From Nocardia sp. NBC_01730 (GTDB taxonomy: Bacteria; Actinomycetota; Actinomycetes; Mycobacteriales; Mycobacteriaceae), in assembly GCF_035920445.1 (NCBI RefSeq), contig NZ_CP109162.1, forward strand, positions 2,542,001-2,606,000: 64,000 nt of DNA. Reading direction: 5' to 3'. Below the pieces are notes generated by a model. The model saw nothing but the letters and a program-made list of their open reading frames with translations. It was not told where the DNA came from and did no database searches. The position numbers and the translations under genes are program-made. Positions 45,540 to 54,613 of this stretch are shown here, piece by piece. How positions within the stretch are numbered: the first letter of the stretch is position 1; each line of letters begins with the position of its first letter.

Positions 45540-45590
45540 TTGCTCAGTCGTCGGCACCGTGTCGACGTCGATACACCGGGAGGAGGCCGT

Positions 45591-46943
45591 ATGGCGAAGA
45601 CCCGCGAACACCGACTGGTGGGGGTGTCCGCGGCGGCGGCATTGGCGGATCTCGGATTCGCCTCGGTCGCGTCCGGAGTGATCGCACGACGACGGCCGGT
45701 GATGGGATTGCTCGAGCGCACCAGGGCCGATTCCCGGGCCATCGAGCGCATGCGGCTGCTGCGTCGCGAGTTCGGTTCCGGTCCGGTAGAACTCGTTGTG
45801 CCAGGACGACGGATCGTCGTGGTACTCGACCCAGTTGACGTCGGCCGGGTGCTCGCCGAATCGCCGACACCGTTTCACCCGGCCAATCGGGAGAAGCGGG
45901 CCGCGCTGCGTCAATTCCAGCCGCACGGTGTCCTATTGTCCGACGGCCCGATTCGTGCACAGCGCCGAGCGCTGAACGAGGCCGCGCTGGACGCGTCCGA
46001 GCCGCTGCATCGACTCGCGGGGCCCTTCGCCGCGGTCGTCGCGGACGAGGCGCGTGAGATCGTCGTGTCCGCGCTGCACCACGGGCACCTGGACGCGTCG
46101 GAGTTCACGGTGCACTGGTGGCGCCTGGTGCGACGGCTGGTACTCGGCGACCGGGGCCGCGACGACAGCACACTGACCGACGAACTCTGGCGACTGCGCT
46201 CGGCGGGCAACTGGTCGTTTCTGGCGCCTGCGCATCGCAGGCAGCGCGACCTGTTCACCAATCGCCTGTACCGCTACGTCGAGTCCGCCCAACCCGACAG
46301 TCTGGCCGGGGCACTGGCCGCTATCCCCGCGGGGGGCGCCACAGACCCCGTCGGGCAGATTCCGCATTGGCTGTTCGCGTTCGATGCCGCGGGTATGGCG
46401 CTGAGCCGAGCGCTTGCGGTGCTGACCACCCATCCGCGGCAGCACGCCCGCGCATTGGCCGACGCCGCCGATCCTAATCGCCTGGACCTGCGAAACTACC
46501 TGCGGGCCTGTGTGCTCGAGTCGGTGCGGCTGTGGCCGACCACGCCGACGATCCTGCGCGACATCACCGCCGACACGCAGTGGCGCGACGGCGACGAGCG
46601 CTTCACCATCACGGCGGGTGCCGCGCTGATGATCGCGGTCCCGGCCTTCCATCGGGATCCCGACCTGCTTCCCTTCGCCGACGAGTTCGTTCCGGACATC
46701 TGGCTCGACGGCCGCGCGGAACAGTACCCGCAACTGGTGCCGTTCAGCGCGGGCCCGGCCGACTGCCCCGGCCGCAACCTCGTCCTGTTCGTCACGAGCA
46801 CCCTGCTCGCGCACTTGCTGACCGCGGCCGATTTCCGGCTGCGGTCCACACCGCAGCCGGACCCGAGCGCTCCGCTGCCGGTGACGTTGAACAACTTCGG
46901 GCTCGACTTCACAGTCGAGCCGTGCATGACACAAACCCGGTAG
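45591..46943 (+). CDS. Cytochrome P450
   Basis: 450-residue heme monooxygenase. K-helix ExxR is in LESVRLWPTT and the heme-binding loop is PFSAGPADCPGRNL (proximal Cys). The I-helix, IPHWLFAFDAAGMALSRAL, lacks the usual acid-Thr pair ([AG]Gx[DE]T): the Thr position is Leu, with Ser next to it, so oxygen activation may be altered. An N-terminal hydrophobic stretch (VSAAAALADLGFASVASGVIARR) may touch the membrane. ATG 45591 follows GGGAGGAGG. A SigF-like promoter lies upstream, next to a partner-switching module, so stress induction is likely. No ferredoxin gene is adjacent. The substrate is unknown. Confidence 0.94.
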   Translation: MAKTREHRLVGVSAAAALADLGFASVASGVIARRRPVMGLLERTRADSRAIERMRLLRREFGSGPVELVVPGRRIVVVLDPVDVGRVLAESPTPFHPANREKRAALRQFQPHGVLLSDGPIRAQRRALNEAALDASEPLHRLAGPFAAVVADEAREIVVSALHHGHLDASEFTVHWWRLVRRLVLGDRGRDDSTLTDELWRLRSAGNWSFLAPAHRRQRDLFTNRLYRYVESAQPDSLAGALAAIPAGGATDPVGQIPHWLFAFDAAGMALSRALAVLTTHPRQHARALADAADPNRLDLRNYLRACVLESVRLWPTTPTILRDITADTQWRDGDERFTITAGAALMIAVPAFHRDPDLLPFADEFVPDIWLDGRAEQYPQLVPFSAGPADCPGRNLVLFVTSTLLAHLLTAADFRLRSTPQPDPSAPLPVTLNNFGLDFTVEPCMTQTR

Positions 46944-46974
46944 CACCTGCGAGCGATCCGATGCGGCTGGCTGG

Positions 46975-46997
46975 CCGCGGAAGCAATGGTTCCGCGG
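46975..46997 (+). terminator. Hairpin after the P450 gene
   Basis: CCGCGGAA ... TTCCGCGG, an 8-bp perfect stem with a 7-nt loop, begins 32 bases after the P450 stop. There is no T tract, as is common for actinobacterial terminators. The gap 46944-47178 has no other feature. Confidence 0.5.
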
Positions 46998-47178
46998 TCT
47001 TGGACGCGCCCACGCCCGCCGAACACCTGATGGCCACCGCGGCGCGATTCCGGCGCGCGGCCCGGCTCGGATGACAAATCACACGGCACAATTCGGCCGC
47101 ACAGAGAACCGGCCGTGCCCGGAAATTGCGCACCGACCACGGCCGATTCGTCATCGATATCTTTCGCTCAGCGCGCTA

Positions 47179-47706
47179 CTACTGGTTCGCGCCCGCGATA
47201 CCGCCGATGATGCCACCGATCACACAGCCGGGCAGGAACCCGACGATGAAGAAGAGGAGACCGATCAGCGCGCCGACGGCGCAGCCGATCAACACACCTG
47301 CCACCGTCGTGCCCGCGTCACCGATGAACTGTGGCGCACCCGGTTCCGGCACGGCAGCTCCGACCGGCGTCAACGTCAACGTGGTCGCGGCCGCGTCGAC
47401 TTCCGGCACCACCCGGACCTGCTGACCGGCCACGGTCTGCAGGGTGGTCGGCACCGTCGCGACCACCGCGCCGTCCGGCGCGAGGACGGCCACCTCCGCG
47501 TCCGGCGTCGAGCCGAACGTGCCGGAGGCCAGCGTGACCGTCGCGCTCGACCGATCGGGGGCGACGGCCGCCGTATACGCGACACCATGGTCGACGCCGC
47601 TGATCACCTGCTCGGACACCCCGACCTGACCGTGGGCGGTGGCCGCGGCGACTCCGGTGGCGGCAATGGTCAGCAGCGTGGTCGCTACCAATTTCCTGAT
47701 CCTCAT
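47179..47706 (-). CDS. Secreted glycine-zipper protein, paralogue of 58219-58842
   Basis: 175-residue exported protein of unknown function. Signal peptide MRIRKLVATTLLTIAATGVAAATAHG; then a soluble beta-rich part (residues 27-135: VISGVDHGVAYTAAV, GTFGSTPDAEVAVLAPDG, QQVRVVPEVDAAATTLTLTPVG) and a C-terminal hydrophobic Gly-zipper (GVLIGCAVGALIGLLFFIVGFLPGCVIGGIIGGIAGA). It shares the whole layout with 58219-58842. ATG 47706 is behind GGGAAAG. The C-terminus probably inserts in, or spans, a membrane of the mycolate envelope. I do not recognise a named family with certainty. Confidence 0.85.
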   Translation of the reverse strand: MRIRKLVATTLLTIAATGVAAATAHGQVGVSEQVISGVDHGVAYTAAVAPDRSSATVTLASGTFGSTPDAEVAVLAPDGAVVATVPTTLQTVAGQQVRVVPEVDAAATTLTLTPVGAAVPEPGAPQFIGDAGTTVAGVLIGCAVGALIGLLFFIVGFLPGCVIGGIIGGIAGANQ

Positions 47707-47850
47707 GAGACTTTCCCAATCATCCAGCCGATACGAGTGTGACGTCTCCCCGAATTAGCCACGAAACATCACTAATCATGCGCCTTCGACATGACTATGT
47801 CGAGAGCTGTGGATAATCGAATTGCCTTGCAAGATCGTATATTTAGATAT

Positions 47851-47864
47851 CCCCAGAACTGGGG
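47851..47864. terminator. Hairpin downstream of cobN
   Basis: CCCCAG-AA-CTGGGG, a 6-bp perfect stem, lies 14 bases beyond the cobN stop in an AT-rich gap. On the plus strand it is followed by TTGATTTTT, on the minus strand (cobN direction) by ATATCTAAATAT. It is probably the cobN terminator and may work both ways. Confidence 0.55.
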
Positions 47865-47878
47865 GTTGATTTTTCGGA

Positions 47879-50800
47879 CTATTCCAATTCCCCTTCGGTC
47901 TCCAGATAGACCTGACGCAGCCGATCGAGGGTGGCCGGTTCGGGGTGCTCCCAGAGATTGCGCTCGGCCGCCTCCAGCAGCCGCTCCGCAATACCGTGCA
48001 GCGCCCACGGGTTGGACCGCTCCATGAACTTGCGGTTCACGTCGTCGAAAACATAACTCTCCGAGAGCTTCTCGTACATCCAGTCGGCGACGACATTGGT
48101 GGTGGCGTCATAGCCGAACAGGTAGTCGACGGTCGCCGCCATCTCGAAGGCGCCCTTGTAGCCGTGCCTGCGCATGGCCTCCAGCCAGCGCGGGTTCACC
48201 ACGCGGGCACGGAACACTCGCGAGGTCTCCTCCGACAGCGTCCGCGTGCGCACCGCGTCGGGGCGGGTGCTGTCACCGATGTAGGCCTCGGGGTTCCTGC
48301 CGGTCAGCGCCCGCACGGTGGCGACCATACCGCCGTGGAATTGGAAATAGTCGTCGGAGTCGGCGATGTCGTGCTCGCGGGTGTCGGTGTTCTTGGCGGC
48401 CACCGCGATGCGCCGATACGCGCCGCGCATGTCTTCGGCAGCAGGCGCGCCGTCGAGATCACGGCCGTAGGCGTAGCCGCCCCAGGTGGTGTACACCTGT
48501 GCGAGATCGTCGTCGGTGCGCCAGCTCTTCGAATCGATCAGCTGGAGCAGGCCCGCACCGTAGGTGCCGGGCTTGGAGCCGAAGATACGGGTGGTCGCGC
48601 GTCGCCGGTCGCCGTGCTCGGCGAGGTCGGCCTCGGTGTGCGCACGCACATAGTTCGATTCGGCGGGCTCATCCAGGTCGGCGACCAGGCGGACCGCGTC
48701 GTCCAGCATGGCGAGCACATGTGGGAAGGCGTCGCGGAAGAAGCCGCTGATGCGCACGGTGACATCGACCCGGGGGCGGCCCAGTTCCGCGAGCGGGATC
48801 ACTTCGAGTGTGGTGACCCGGCGGCTCGCCTCGTCCCAGACCGGTCGGACACCCAGCAGCGCAAGGACTTCGGCGACATCGTCGCCGGAGGTGCGCATGG
48901 CCGAGGTGCCCCACACCGACAAACCCACCGACCGCGGGTACTCGCCGTGGTCGGCTCTGTACCGGTCCAGCAGCGATTCCGCCATGGCCTGACCGGTTTC
49001 CCAGGCCAGGCGCGACGGCACAGCCTTCGGGTCGACCGAGTAGAAATTGCGTCCGGTCGGCAGCACGTTGATCAGGCCGCGCAGCGGAGAACCGCTCGGG
49101 CCCGCCGGGATGAACCCGCCGTCGAGCGCGTGCAGCACCCGCTCGATCTCCGCGCCGGTCTGGCGCAGCCGCGGCACCACCTCGGTGGCCGCGAACCGCA
49201 GCACCCGGCGGACCTCGGCATTGTCGGTAATGTCGTCGACCGCGTCCGGCGACCAGTTCGCGGCCTGCAATGCCGAAACCAGTTCTCGGGCCCGGCCTTC
49301 AACGGCGTCGACGCGCTCGCGCGCCTCGGTTCCGGACTCGTCGAGACCGAGCGCTTCACGGAGGCCGGGCACCGAACGCTCGCCGCCCCAGAGTTGACGC
49401 GCACGCAGCATTGCCAGCACCAGGTCGAGTTCGGCTTCCCCCGCAGGCGCCTGGCCGAGCACGTGCAAACCGTCGCGAATCTGCACGTCCTTGATCTCGC
49501 ACAGCCAGCCGTCGACGTGCAGCAGCATGTCGTCGAAGGATTCCTCATCCGGGCGCTCGGTGAGGCCCAGATCGTGGTCCATCTCGGCGGCGCGCATCAA
49601 CGTCCAGATCTGCTGGCGGATGGCCGGAAGCTTGGCCGGGTCGAGGGCGGAGATGTTGGCGTGCTCGTCGAGCAGCTGTTCCAGACGCGCGATGTCGCCG
49701 TAGCTTTCGGCGCGGGCCATCGGCGGGATCAGGTGGTCGACCAGCGTGGCGTGCGCGCGTCGCTTGGCCTGGGTACCCTCGCCGGGGTCGTTCACCAGGA
49801 ACGGGTAGATCAGCGGCAGGTCGCCGAGCGCGGCGTCGGTGCCGCAGGAGGCGGACATGCCGAGCGTTTTGCCGGGCAGCCACTCCAGATTGCCGTGTTT
49901 GCCGAGATGCACCATCGCGTCGGCGGCGAAACCCTCAGGCGCGCTGAGCCAGCGGTAGGCGGCCAGGTAGTGATGGCTCGGCGGCAGGTCGGGGTCGTGG
50001 TAGATGGCGACCGGATTCTCGCCGAAGCCGCGCGGAGGCTGCACCATCAGCACGACATTGCCGAAACGCAATGCCGCGATGACGATCTCACCATTCGGAT
50101 CGGACGAGCGGTCGACGTAGAGCGCGCCCGGCGGCGGGCCCCACGCCTCGACGACGGCTTCGCGCAGATCCTCGGGCAGCGTGTCGAACCAGGCGGCATA
50201 GGTCGCCGCGCCGATGCGGATCGGATTGCCCTCCAGCTGTTCGGAGGTCAGCCAGTCCGGATCCTGTCCGCCCGCCGCGATGAGGGCGTGGATGAGGGTG
50301 TCACCGTCGCGTTCGTCCAGGCCTGGGATCTCGCCGGGATCGCCGAGATCGTAACCGGCGGATCGCATTTCGGTGAGCAGCCGGATCGCGCTGGCCGGGG
50401 TGTCCAAGCCGACGGCGTTGCCGATGCGGGCATGCTTGGTCGGGTAGGCCGACAGCATGACGGCGACGCGCTTGCGCGCGGCGGGAATGTGGCGCAGGCG
50501 GGCGTAGCGCGTCGCGATACCCGCGACGCGAGCCGCACGTTCGGGGTCGGGAACGTAGGTGGACAGGCCGTCGGCGTCGAACTCCTTGAACGAGAACGGG
50601 ACCGTGATGATCCGGCCGTCGAACTCCGGCACGGCGACCTGTGTGGCGACGTCCAGTGGCGACAGGCCGTCGTCGTTCGCCTCCCACTGGGCGCGGCCGC
50701 TGGTCAGACAGAGTCCCTGCAGGATGGGTACATCCAGATCGGCGAGCGCGCCGACGTCCCACGCTTCGTCCTCGCCCCCGGCGGAAGCGGTGGCGGGTTT

Positions 50801-51451
50801 GCTTCCTCCCGCGGCCAGCACAGTGACCACCAGGGCGTCGGCCTGCCGCAGGGTGGCGAGGAGTTCCGGTTCGGCAGTACGCAGCGACGCGCAGTACAGC
50901 GGGAGCGGGCGCGTTCCCGCGTGTTCGAGCGCGGTGCAGATGGCGTCGATGTAGGCGGTGTTGCCCGCGAGATGCTGTGCGCGGTAATAGATCACCGCGA
51001 CCGTGGGCCCCTCGACCGGCGCCGCGACACGGTCCAGTTCACCCCAGCTGGGCAGCTGGACCGGCGGCTCGAAGCCGTGCCCGGTGAGCAGCACGGTGTC
51101 GGACAGGAAGTTGTGCAGCTGACGCAGGTTCCCAGGGCCGCCTGCGGCGAGGTAGTTGTGTGCGTCGGCCGCGACGCCGCCCGGCACGGTCGAGCACTCC
51201 ATCAGCTCGGCGTCCGGAGCGATCTCACCGCCGAGCGCCACCATCGGAACGCCGCTCGCTCGCACCGCAGCCAGTCCGTCCTCCCACGCCCGCTTGCCGC
51301 CGAGGATGCGCACGATCACCAGATCGGCGCCGTCGAGCAGGCCGGGCAGATCGTCGACCAGCAGGCGAGCAGGGTTGCCCCACCGGTAGTCGGCGCCGCT
51401 GGCGCGGGCGCTCAGCAGATCGGTGTCGGATGTGGACAGCAACAAAATCAC
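47879..51451 (-). CDS. cobN: Cobaltochelatase subunit CobN
   Basis: 1190-residue large subunit of the ATP-dependent aerobic cobaltochelatase, which inserts Co2+ into hydrogenobyrinate a,c-diamide with CobS/CobT-type partners. Family segments include DAMVHLGKHGNLEWLPGK, LIYPFLVNDPGEGTQAKRRAHATLVDHLIPP, SVGLSVWGTSAMRTSGDDVAEVLALLGVRPVWD, YGAGLLQLIDSK and GDSTRPDAVRTRTLSEETSRVFRARVVNPRWLEAMRRHGYKGAFEMAATVDYLFGYDAT. GTG 51451 is chosen: AGGAAGG lies about nine bases upstream, and the longer frame from 51550 would start inside a cobalamin riboswitch. CobS/CobT are not in the window. Confidence 0.96.
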   Translation of the reverse strand: MILLLSTSDTDLLSARASGADYRWGNPARLLVDDLPGLLDGADLVIVRILGGKRAWEDGLAAVRASGVPMVALGGEIAPDAELMECSTVPGGVAADAHNYLAAGGPGNLRQLHNFLSDTVLLTGHGFEPPVQLPSWGELDRVAAPVEGPTVAVIYYRAQHLAGNTAYIDAICTALEHAGTRPLPLYCASLRTAEPELLATLRQADALVVTVLAAGGSKPATASAGGEDEAWDVGALADLDVPILQGLCLTSGRAQWEANDDGLSPLDVATQVAVPEFDGRIITVPFSFKEFDADGLSTYVPDPERAARVAGIATRYARLRHIPAARKRVAVMLSAYPTKHARIGNAVGLDTPASAIRLLTEMRSAGYDLGDPGEIPGLDERDGDTLIHALIAAGGQDPDWLTSEQLEGNPIRIGAATYAAWFDTLPEDLREAVVEAWGPPPGALYVDRSSDPNGEIVIAALRFGNVVLMVQPPRGFGENPVAIYHDPDLPPSHHYLAAYRWLSAPEGFAADAMVHLGKHGNLEWLPGKTLGMSASCGTDAALGDLPLIYPFLVNDPGEGTQAKRRAHATLVDHLIPPMARAESYGDIARLEQLLDEHANISALDPAKLPAIRQQIWTLMRAAEMDHDLGLTERPDEESFDDMLLHVDGWLCEIKDVQIRDGLHVLGQAPAGEAELDLVLAMLRARQLWGGERSVPGLREALGLDESGTEARERVDAVEGRARELVSALQAANWSPDAVDDITDNAEVRRVLRFAATEVVPRLRQTGAEIERVLHALDGGFIPAGPSGSPLRGLINVLPTGRNFYSVDPKAVPSRLAWETGQAMAESLLDRYRADHGEYPRSVGLSVWGTSAMRTSGDDVAEVLALLGVRPVWDEASRRVTTLEVIPLAELGRPRVDVTVRISGFFRDAFPHVLAMLDDAVRLVADLDEPAESNYVRAHTEADLAEHGDRRRATTRIFGSKPGTYGAGLLQLIDSKSWRTDDDLAQVYTTWGGYAYGRDLDGAPAAEDMRGAYRRIAVAAKNTDTREHDIADSDDYFQFHGGMVATVRALTGRNPEAYIGDSTRPDAVRTRTLSEETSRVFRARVVNPRWLEAMRRHGYKGAFEMAATVDYLFGYDATTNVVADWMYEKLSESYVFDDVNRKFMERSNPWALHGIAERLLEAAERNLWEHPEPATLDRLRQVYLETEGELE

Positions 51452-51489
51452 GGGTGGCAGCCTTCCTCGGGTGACGCGCCCATCGGGGG

Positions 51490-51590
51490 TTCGCTGCTCG
51501 CCGGAGAGGGTCTGGCTTTCTACAGTGGCGCGACCGCACCGGACTTCCACCGGTTTCCTCGTCGTCCGCCGAGCAAGCAGATGCTACCCG
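51490..51590 (-). ncRNA. Cobalamin riboswitch upstream of cobN
   Basis: Read on the minus strand, the leader contains the class hallmarks: GAGGAAACCGGTG, GAAGTCCGGTGCGG, CGCGCCACTGTAGAAAGCCAG and the B12-box-like CCAGACCCTCTCCGGC, enclosed by a P1-type stem (GCTTGCTCGGCGG near 51567-51580 pairing with CCGGCGAGCAGC near 51492-51503). It ends about 40 bases before the cobN GTG, so cobalamin would reduce cobN expression, probably by hiding the ribosome site. The ends are approximate. Confidence 0.93.
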
Positions 51591-51719
51591 CCTCTTGCGT
51601 CCGGCTTGCCCGTGTGCCGCCCCGCTCGGGAGCGGCGCAGTTCCGCTCATGGTAAACCAGCGGATACGCCGGGCCTGGCACAGCCTTGCGCCTCGCGGTG
51701 TACGTAGGCTGAGGAAGCT

Positions 51720-52955
51720 ATGGCGCGACATGTTGCTGATTCCTGTCCCGGCGTGCTGCGGCTGCACGAGGCGGCTGACGGGCCGCTGGCGCGGATTCGA
51801 GTGCCCGGCGGGCGGTTGGGGCCCATGCAGTGGCAGGTGCTCGCCGAGGCCGCGCGCGACCTCGGGGACGGGAACATCGAGCTCACCGCGCGCGGCAACG
51901 TCCAACTGCGCCGGGTACACGACGCCGAGGCATTGACGGAACGGCTGGCCGGTGCGGGTCTGCTGCCGAGCCGCACCCATGAGCGGGTGCGCAATATCGT
52001 CGCCTCGCCGCTGTCCGGTCGGATCGGCGGGCTGACAGACGTGCACACGCTGGTTCCCGAACTCGATGCCGGGCTGCTCGCCGCTCCGCGTCTGGCCGAC
52101 CTGCCGGGCAGGATGCTGTTCAGCCTCGACGACGGTCGCGGCGATGTCAGTGGACTCGGCGCCGACATCGGTGTGCACGCCGTCGCCACGGACGACTTCG
52201 CGCTACTGCTGGCCGGAGGCGACAGCGGCGTCCGGATCACCGCCGCCGACGCGGTCGACGTCATGCTCGCCGCGGCGCACGGCTTCCTCGAGCTGCGCGG
52301 AGACGACCCCGGGCGGTGGCGGTTGCGCGACCTCGAGCACGGCGCTGAACGCCTGGCCGATCTCCTCGGTCTCGCACCCGGCCCCGATCGACTCGAATTC
52401 GCTGCGGGACGGGACATTCCGATCGGCTGGCTGGAGCAGGACGACGGCTTGGTCGCTCTCGGCGCAGGTGTGCACCTCGGCTCCCTACCCGCCCGCACCG
52501 CCGAATTCCTCGCCGCTATCGAACGAACGGTCTTCGTCACGCCGTGGCGCGGCCTGGTCGTCACCGACATGGAGGAATGGGCCGCAGAACAGGTGGTGCG
52601 CGTGCTCGCGCCGATGGGCCTGATCTTCGACGCCGATTCCCCGTGGCTACTGGTCAGCGCTTGCGCGGGACGGCCAGGTTGCGCGAAGTCGCACACCGAT
52701 GTCCGTGCCGATGCGGCGGAGGCGATCACGGCAGGCCGTGTGCTTCCGCCAACCGACCGAGCCGAATGGGAAACCGGGCATATAGAACCGAAACCCGCTC
52801 CGCGACAAGGTGTCCCGGATGTTCCGCTCCTGGCACCGGCGGACGTCTCGGTGGCCGGACGTCAGCACTGGTCCGGCTGCGACCGCCGCTGCGGCCGCCC
52901 CCGCGGAACGGTCACCGATGTCGTCGCGACCGACGGGGGCTATCGCGTCGAATAG
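51720..52955 (+). CDS. cobG: Precorrin-3B synthase
   Basis: 411-residue nitrite/sulfite-reductase-like monooxygenase that converts precorrin-3A to precorrin-3B in the aerobic B12 pathway. The ferredoxin-like repeat halves show GGRLGPMQWQVLAEAARDLGDGNIELTARGNVQLR near the N-terminus. The four Cys of the Fe-S cluster are in VSACAGRPGCAKSH and HWSGCDRRCGRP. ATG 51720 follows GAGGAAG. Divergent from cobN; the riboswitch lies on the cobN side, so cobG regulation is separate. It is followed by the DDAH/Lrp pair rather than directly by cobH. Confidence 0.94.
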   Translation: MARHVADSCPGVLRLHEAADGPLARIRVPGGRLGPMQWQVLAEAARDLGDGNIELTARGNVQLRRVHDAEALTERLAGAGLLPSRTHERVRNIVASPLSGRIGGLTDVHTLVPELDAGLLAAPRLADLPGRMLFSLDDGRGDVSGLGADIGVHAVATDDFALLLAGGDSGVRITAADAVDVMLAAAHGFLELRGDDPGRWRLRDLEHGAERLADLLGLAPGPDRLEFAAGRDIPIGWLEQDDGLVALGAGVHLGSLPARTAEFLAAIERTVFVTPWRGLVVTDMEEWAAEQVVRVLAPMGLIFDADSPWLLVSACAGRPGCAKSHTDVRADAAEAITAGRVLPPTDRAEWETGHIEPKPAPRQGVPDVPLLAPADVSVAGRQHWSGCDRRCGRPRGTVTDVVATDGGYRVE

Positions 52956-53129
52956 AGAGAGGCTGCCACCGTGCGGCGCGCACCCTAAGCCGCTCGGCGA
53001 CCGGCCCGAACCGGATGCGCCGCGCTGTAGGTCACCGAGGCGTCCAACACCCGATCGAGGGGGCTCGACGGCACGACCGCTTTGTCCACCGCCGAGCCGG
53101 TGGCCGACTACTCGCGCGTCCCGGCCTCC

Positions 53130-53969
53130 TCAGTGGATTTCGAGCGTGCAGCATTTGACGCTGCCACCCGCCTTCAGTAGTTCGGACATCTCGATACCGA
53201 CCGGGTTGTAGCCGCGGGCACGGAGAGCTTCGCTCAGTTCGGTGGCGCTGCTGCTGAGGAAGACGTTGAAACCGTCGCAGACGCCGTTCAACCCGAGTAC
53301 CGCCGCGTCGGCGTCGGTGGCCAGGATCGCGTCGGGGTAGAGGTCGGCGAGGATGGCGCGGGCCGCTCTGCTGAAGGCCGGCGGATAGTAGGCGACGGTG
53401 CGGGAGTCCAGCGGCAGCAGGACTGTGTCCAGGTGATAGAAGCGCGGATCTACCAGTTCCAGGGACACCACGGGCAAAGCGAAGTGGCGGGACACCTCCT
53501 CATGCGCCGCGAGTGAGCATCGGAACCCCATGCCCGCCAACAACCGGTCGCCGACCAGGAGGAAATCACCCTCGCCCTCGTTCAGTTCCTCGGCGCCGAC
53601 CACACCGGCGAGTCCGAGCTCCGCGAATCGCCGGTGATAAGCCGGGCCCTCCGCAGCACGTTCCGGGTGGGTGAAGCGGGCCGACATCGCGCGTTCCCCC
53701 ACGATCAACCCACCGTTGGCGGCGAACACCATGTCGGGCAGGCCGGGGAGGCCGGGCACCACATCGACCTTGTGTCCGTACTCCTCATAGGTGGCGCGCA
53801 GTGTCTCCCACTGCTCGATCGCCAGGCAGCGATCGACGGGCTCGTCGGGGTTCATCCAGGGATTGATCGAGTAGGTGACGTCGAAGTGATCGGGGCGGCA
53901 CATCACGAATCGCCGCGGCGACGGACGACGTGCGGCGGACTCGGCCTGGAGGATGGCTACAGATGTCAA
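53130..53969 (-). CDS. Dimethylarginine dimethylaminohydrolase-like protein
   Basis: 279-residue pentein-fold amidinohydrolase resembling Rv2323c of M. tuberculosis. Motifs: MCRPDHFDVTYSINPWM, GLPDMVFAANGGLIVG, EGEGDFLLVGDRLLAG, a catalytic His in DPRFYHLDTVLLPL and the catalytic Cys in the C-terminal SVKCCTLEIH. It would hydrolyse a guanidino group of arginine or methylarginine to citrulline. The start is TTG 53969, with GGGAG upstream; the next Met is 23 residues in. Divergent from an Lrp gene, the same pairing as Rv2323c/Rv2324; the ornithine aminotransferase found there in M. tuberculosis is absent. Confidence 0.9.
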   Translation of the reverse strand: MTSVAILQAESAARRPSPRRFVMCRPDHFDVTYSINPWMNPDEPVDRCLAIEQWETLRATYEEYGHKVDVVPGLPGLPDMVFAANGGLIVGERAMSARFTHPERAAEGPAYHRRFAELGLAGVVGAEELNEGEGDFLLVGDRLLAGMGFRCSLAAHEEVSRHFALPVVSLELVDPRFYHLDTVLLPLDSRTVAYYPPAFSRAARAILADLYPDAILATDADAAVLGLNGVCDGFNVFLSSSATELSEALRARGYNPVGIEMSELLKAGGSVKCCTLEIH

Positions 53970-54104
53970 CGTGGGCTCCCGAGGTCGGCGCGAACTTTCG
54001 GCTTCAACGACAGTAATCCGCCTACTATTGCGCCGGGAACAACGATTCGTTGCGTAGATTCCCTATGACACGGTCAATCATTGCGCAAGAACGGAGAGGT
54101 GTGC

Positions 54105-54542
54105 GTGGACAACCTCGATCGCCGGATTCTCGAACATCTCCTCGAGCACGCACGCGCCTCGTTCCAGGAGATCGGCAGCTCGGTCGGGCTGTCCGCGCCC
54201 GCGGTGAAGCGCCGGGTCGACCGGTTGGTCGCGAGCAAACAGATCACCGGATTCACCGCCCTGGTCAATCCCGCCGCGCTCGGCTGGAAGACCGAGGCAT
54301 ACGTCGAGGTCTATTACCGCGACAACATCTCCCCGGTCGAGCTGAAACGCAGCCTGGAACCGATCCCGCAGGTGGTGGGCGTGTGGACGATCGCGGGCGA
54401 GGCCGACGCCCTGGTGCATGTGATGGCCACCGACATGGCCGAGATCGAAGTCACCGTCGAGCGGATTCGTGAGAACGCGCGCGTGGGGCGCACACGCAGT
54501 TCGATCGTCATGTCACGGATACTCGAGCGTCCGAGGACCTGA
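54105..54542 (+). CDS. Lrp/AsnC family regulator
   Basis: 145-residue feast/famine regulator. The N-terminal AsnC HTH ([53 protein letters not shown]) is followed by a RAM ligand-binding domain ([61 protein letters not shown]). GTG 54105 follows GGAGAGG. Divergent from the DDAH-like gene, which it probably controls in response to arginine or another amino acid; it resembles Rv2324. No clear symmetric operator was found in the 135-base gap. Confidence 0.94.
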   Translation: MDNLDRRILEHLLEHARASFQEIGSSVGLSAPAVKRRVDRLVASKQITGFTALVNPAALGWKTEAYVEVYYRDNISPVELKRSLEPIPQVVGVWTIAGEADALVHVMATDMAEIEVTVERIRENARVGRTRSSIVMSRILERPRT

Positions 54543-54613
54543 TCGGACCCGCCGCGGCACACGACGCGCCCCGAGCCGCCCAGGCCCGCACGCCACCTCC
54601 TAGGGTGGACCGC

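Noticed and set aside
44943..45590. N-terminal extension of the P450 ORF
   Set aside because: Antisense to the RR-PP2C gene; GGGAGGAGG and the P450 N-terminus support ATG 45591.
46960..47074. 37-codon ORF after the P450 gene
   Set aside because: No ribosome site, and it spans the terminator-like hairpin at 46975-46997.
47945..51655. 1236-codon plus-strand ORF
   Set aside because: Antisense shadow of cobN.
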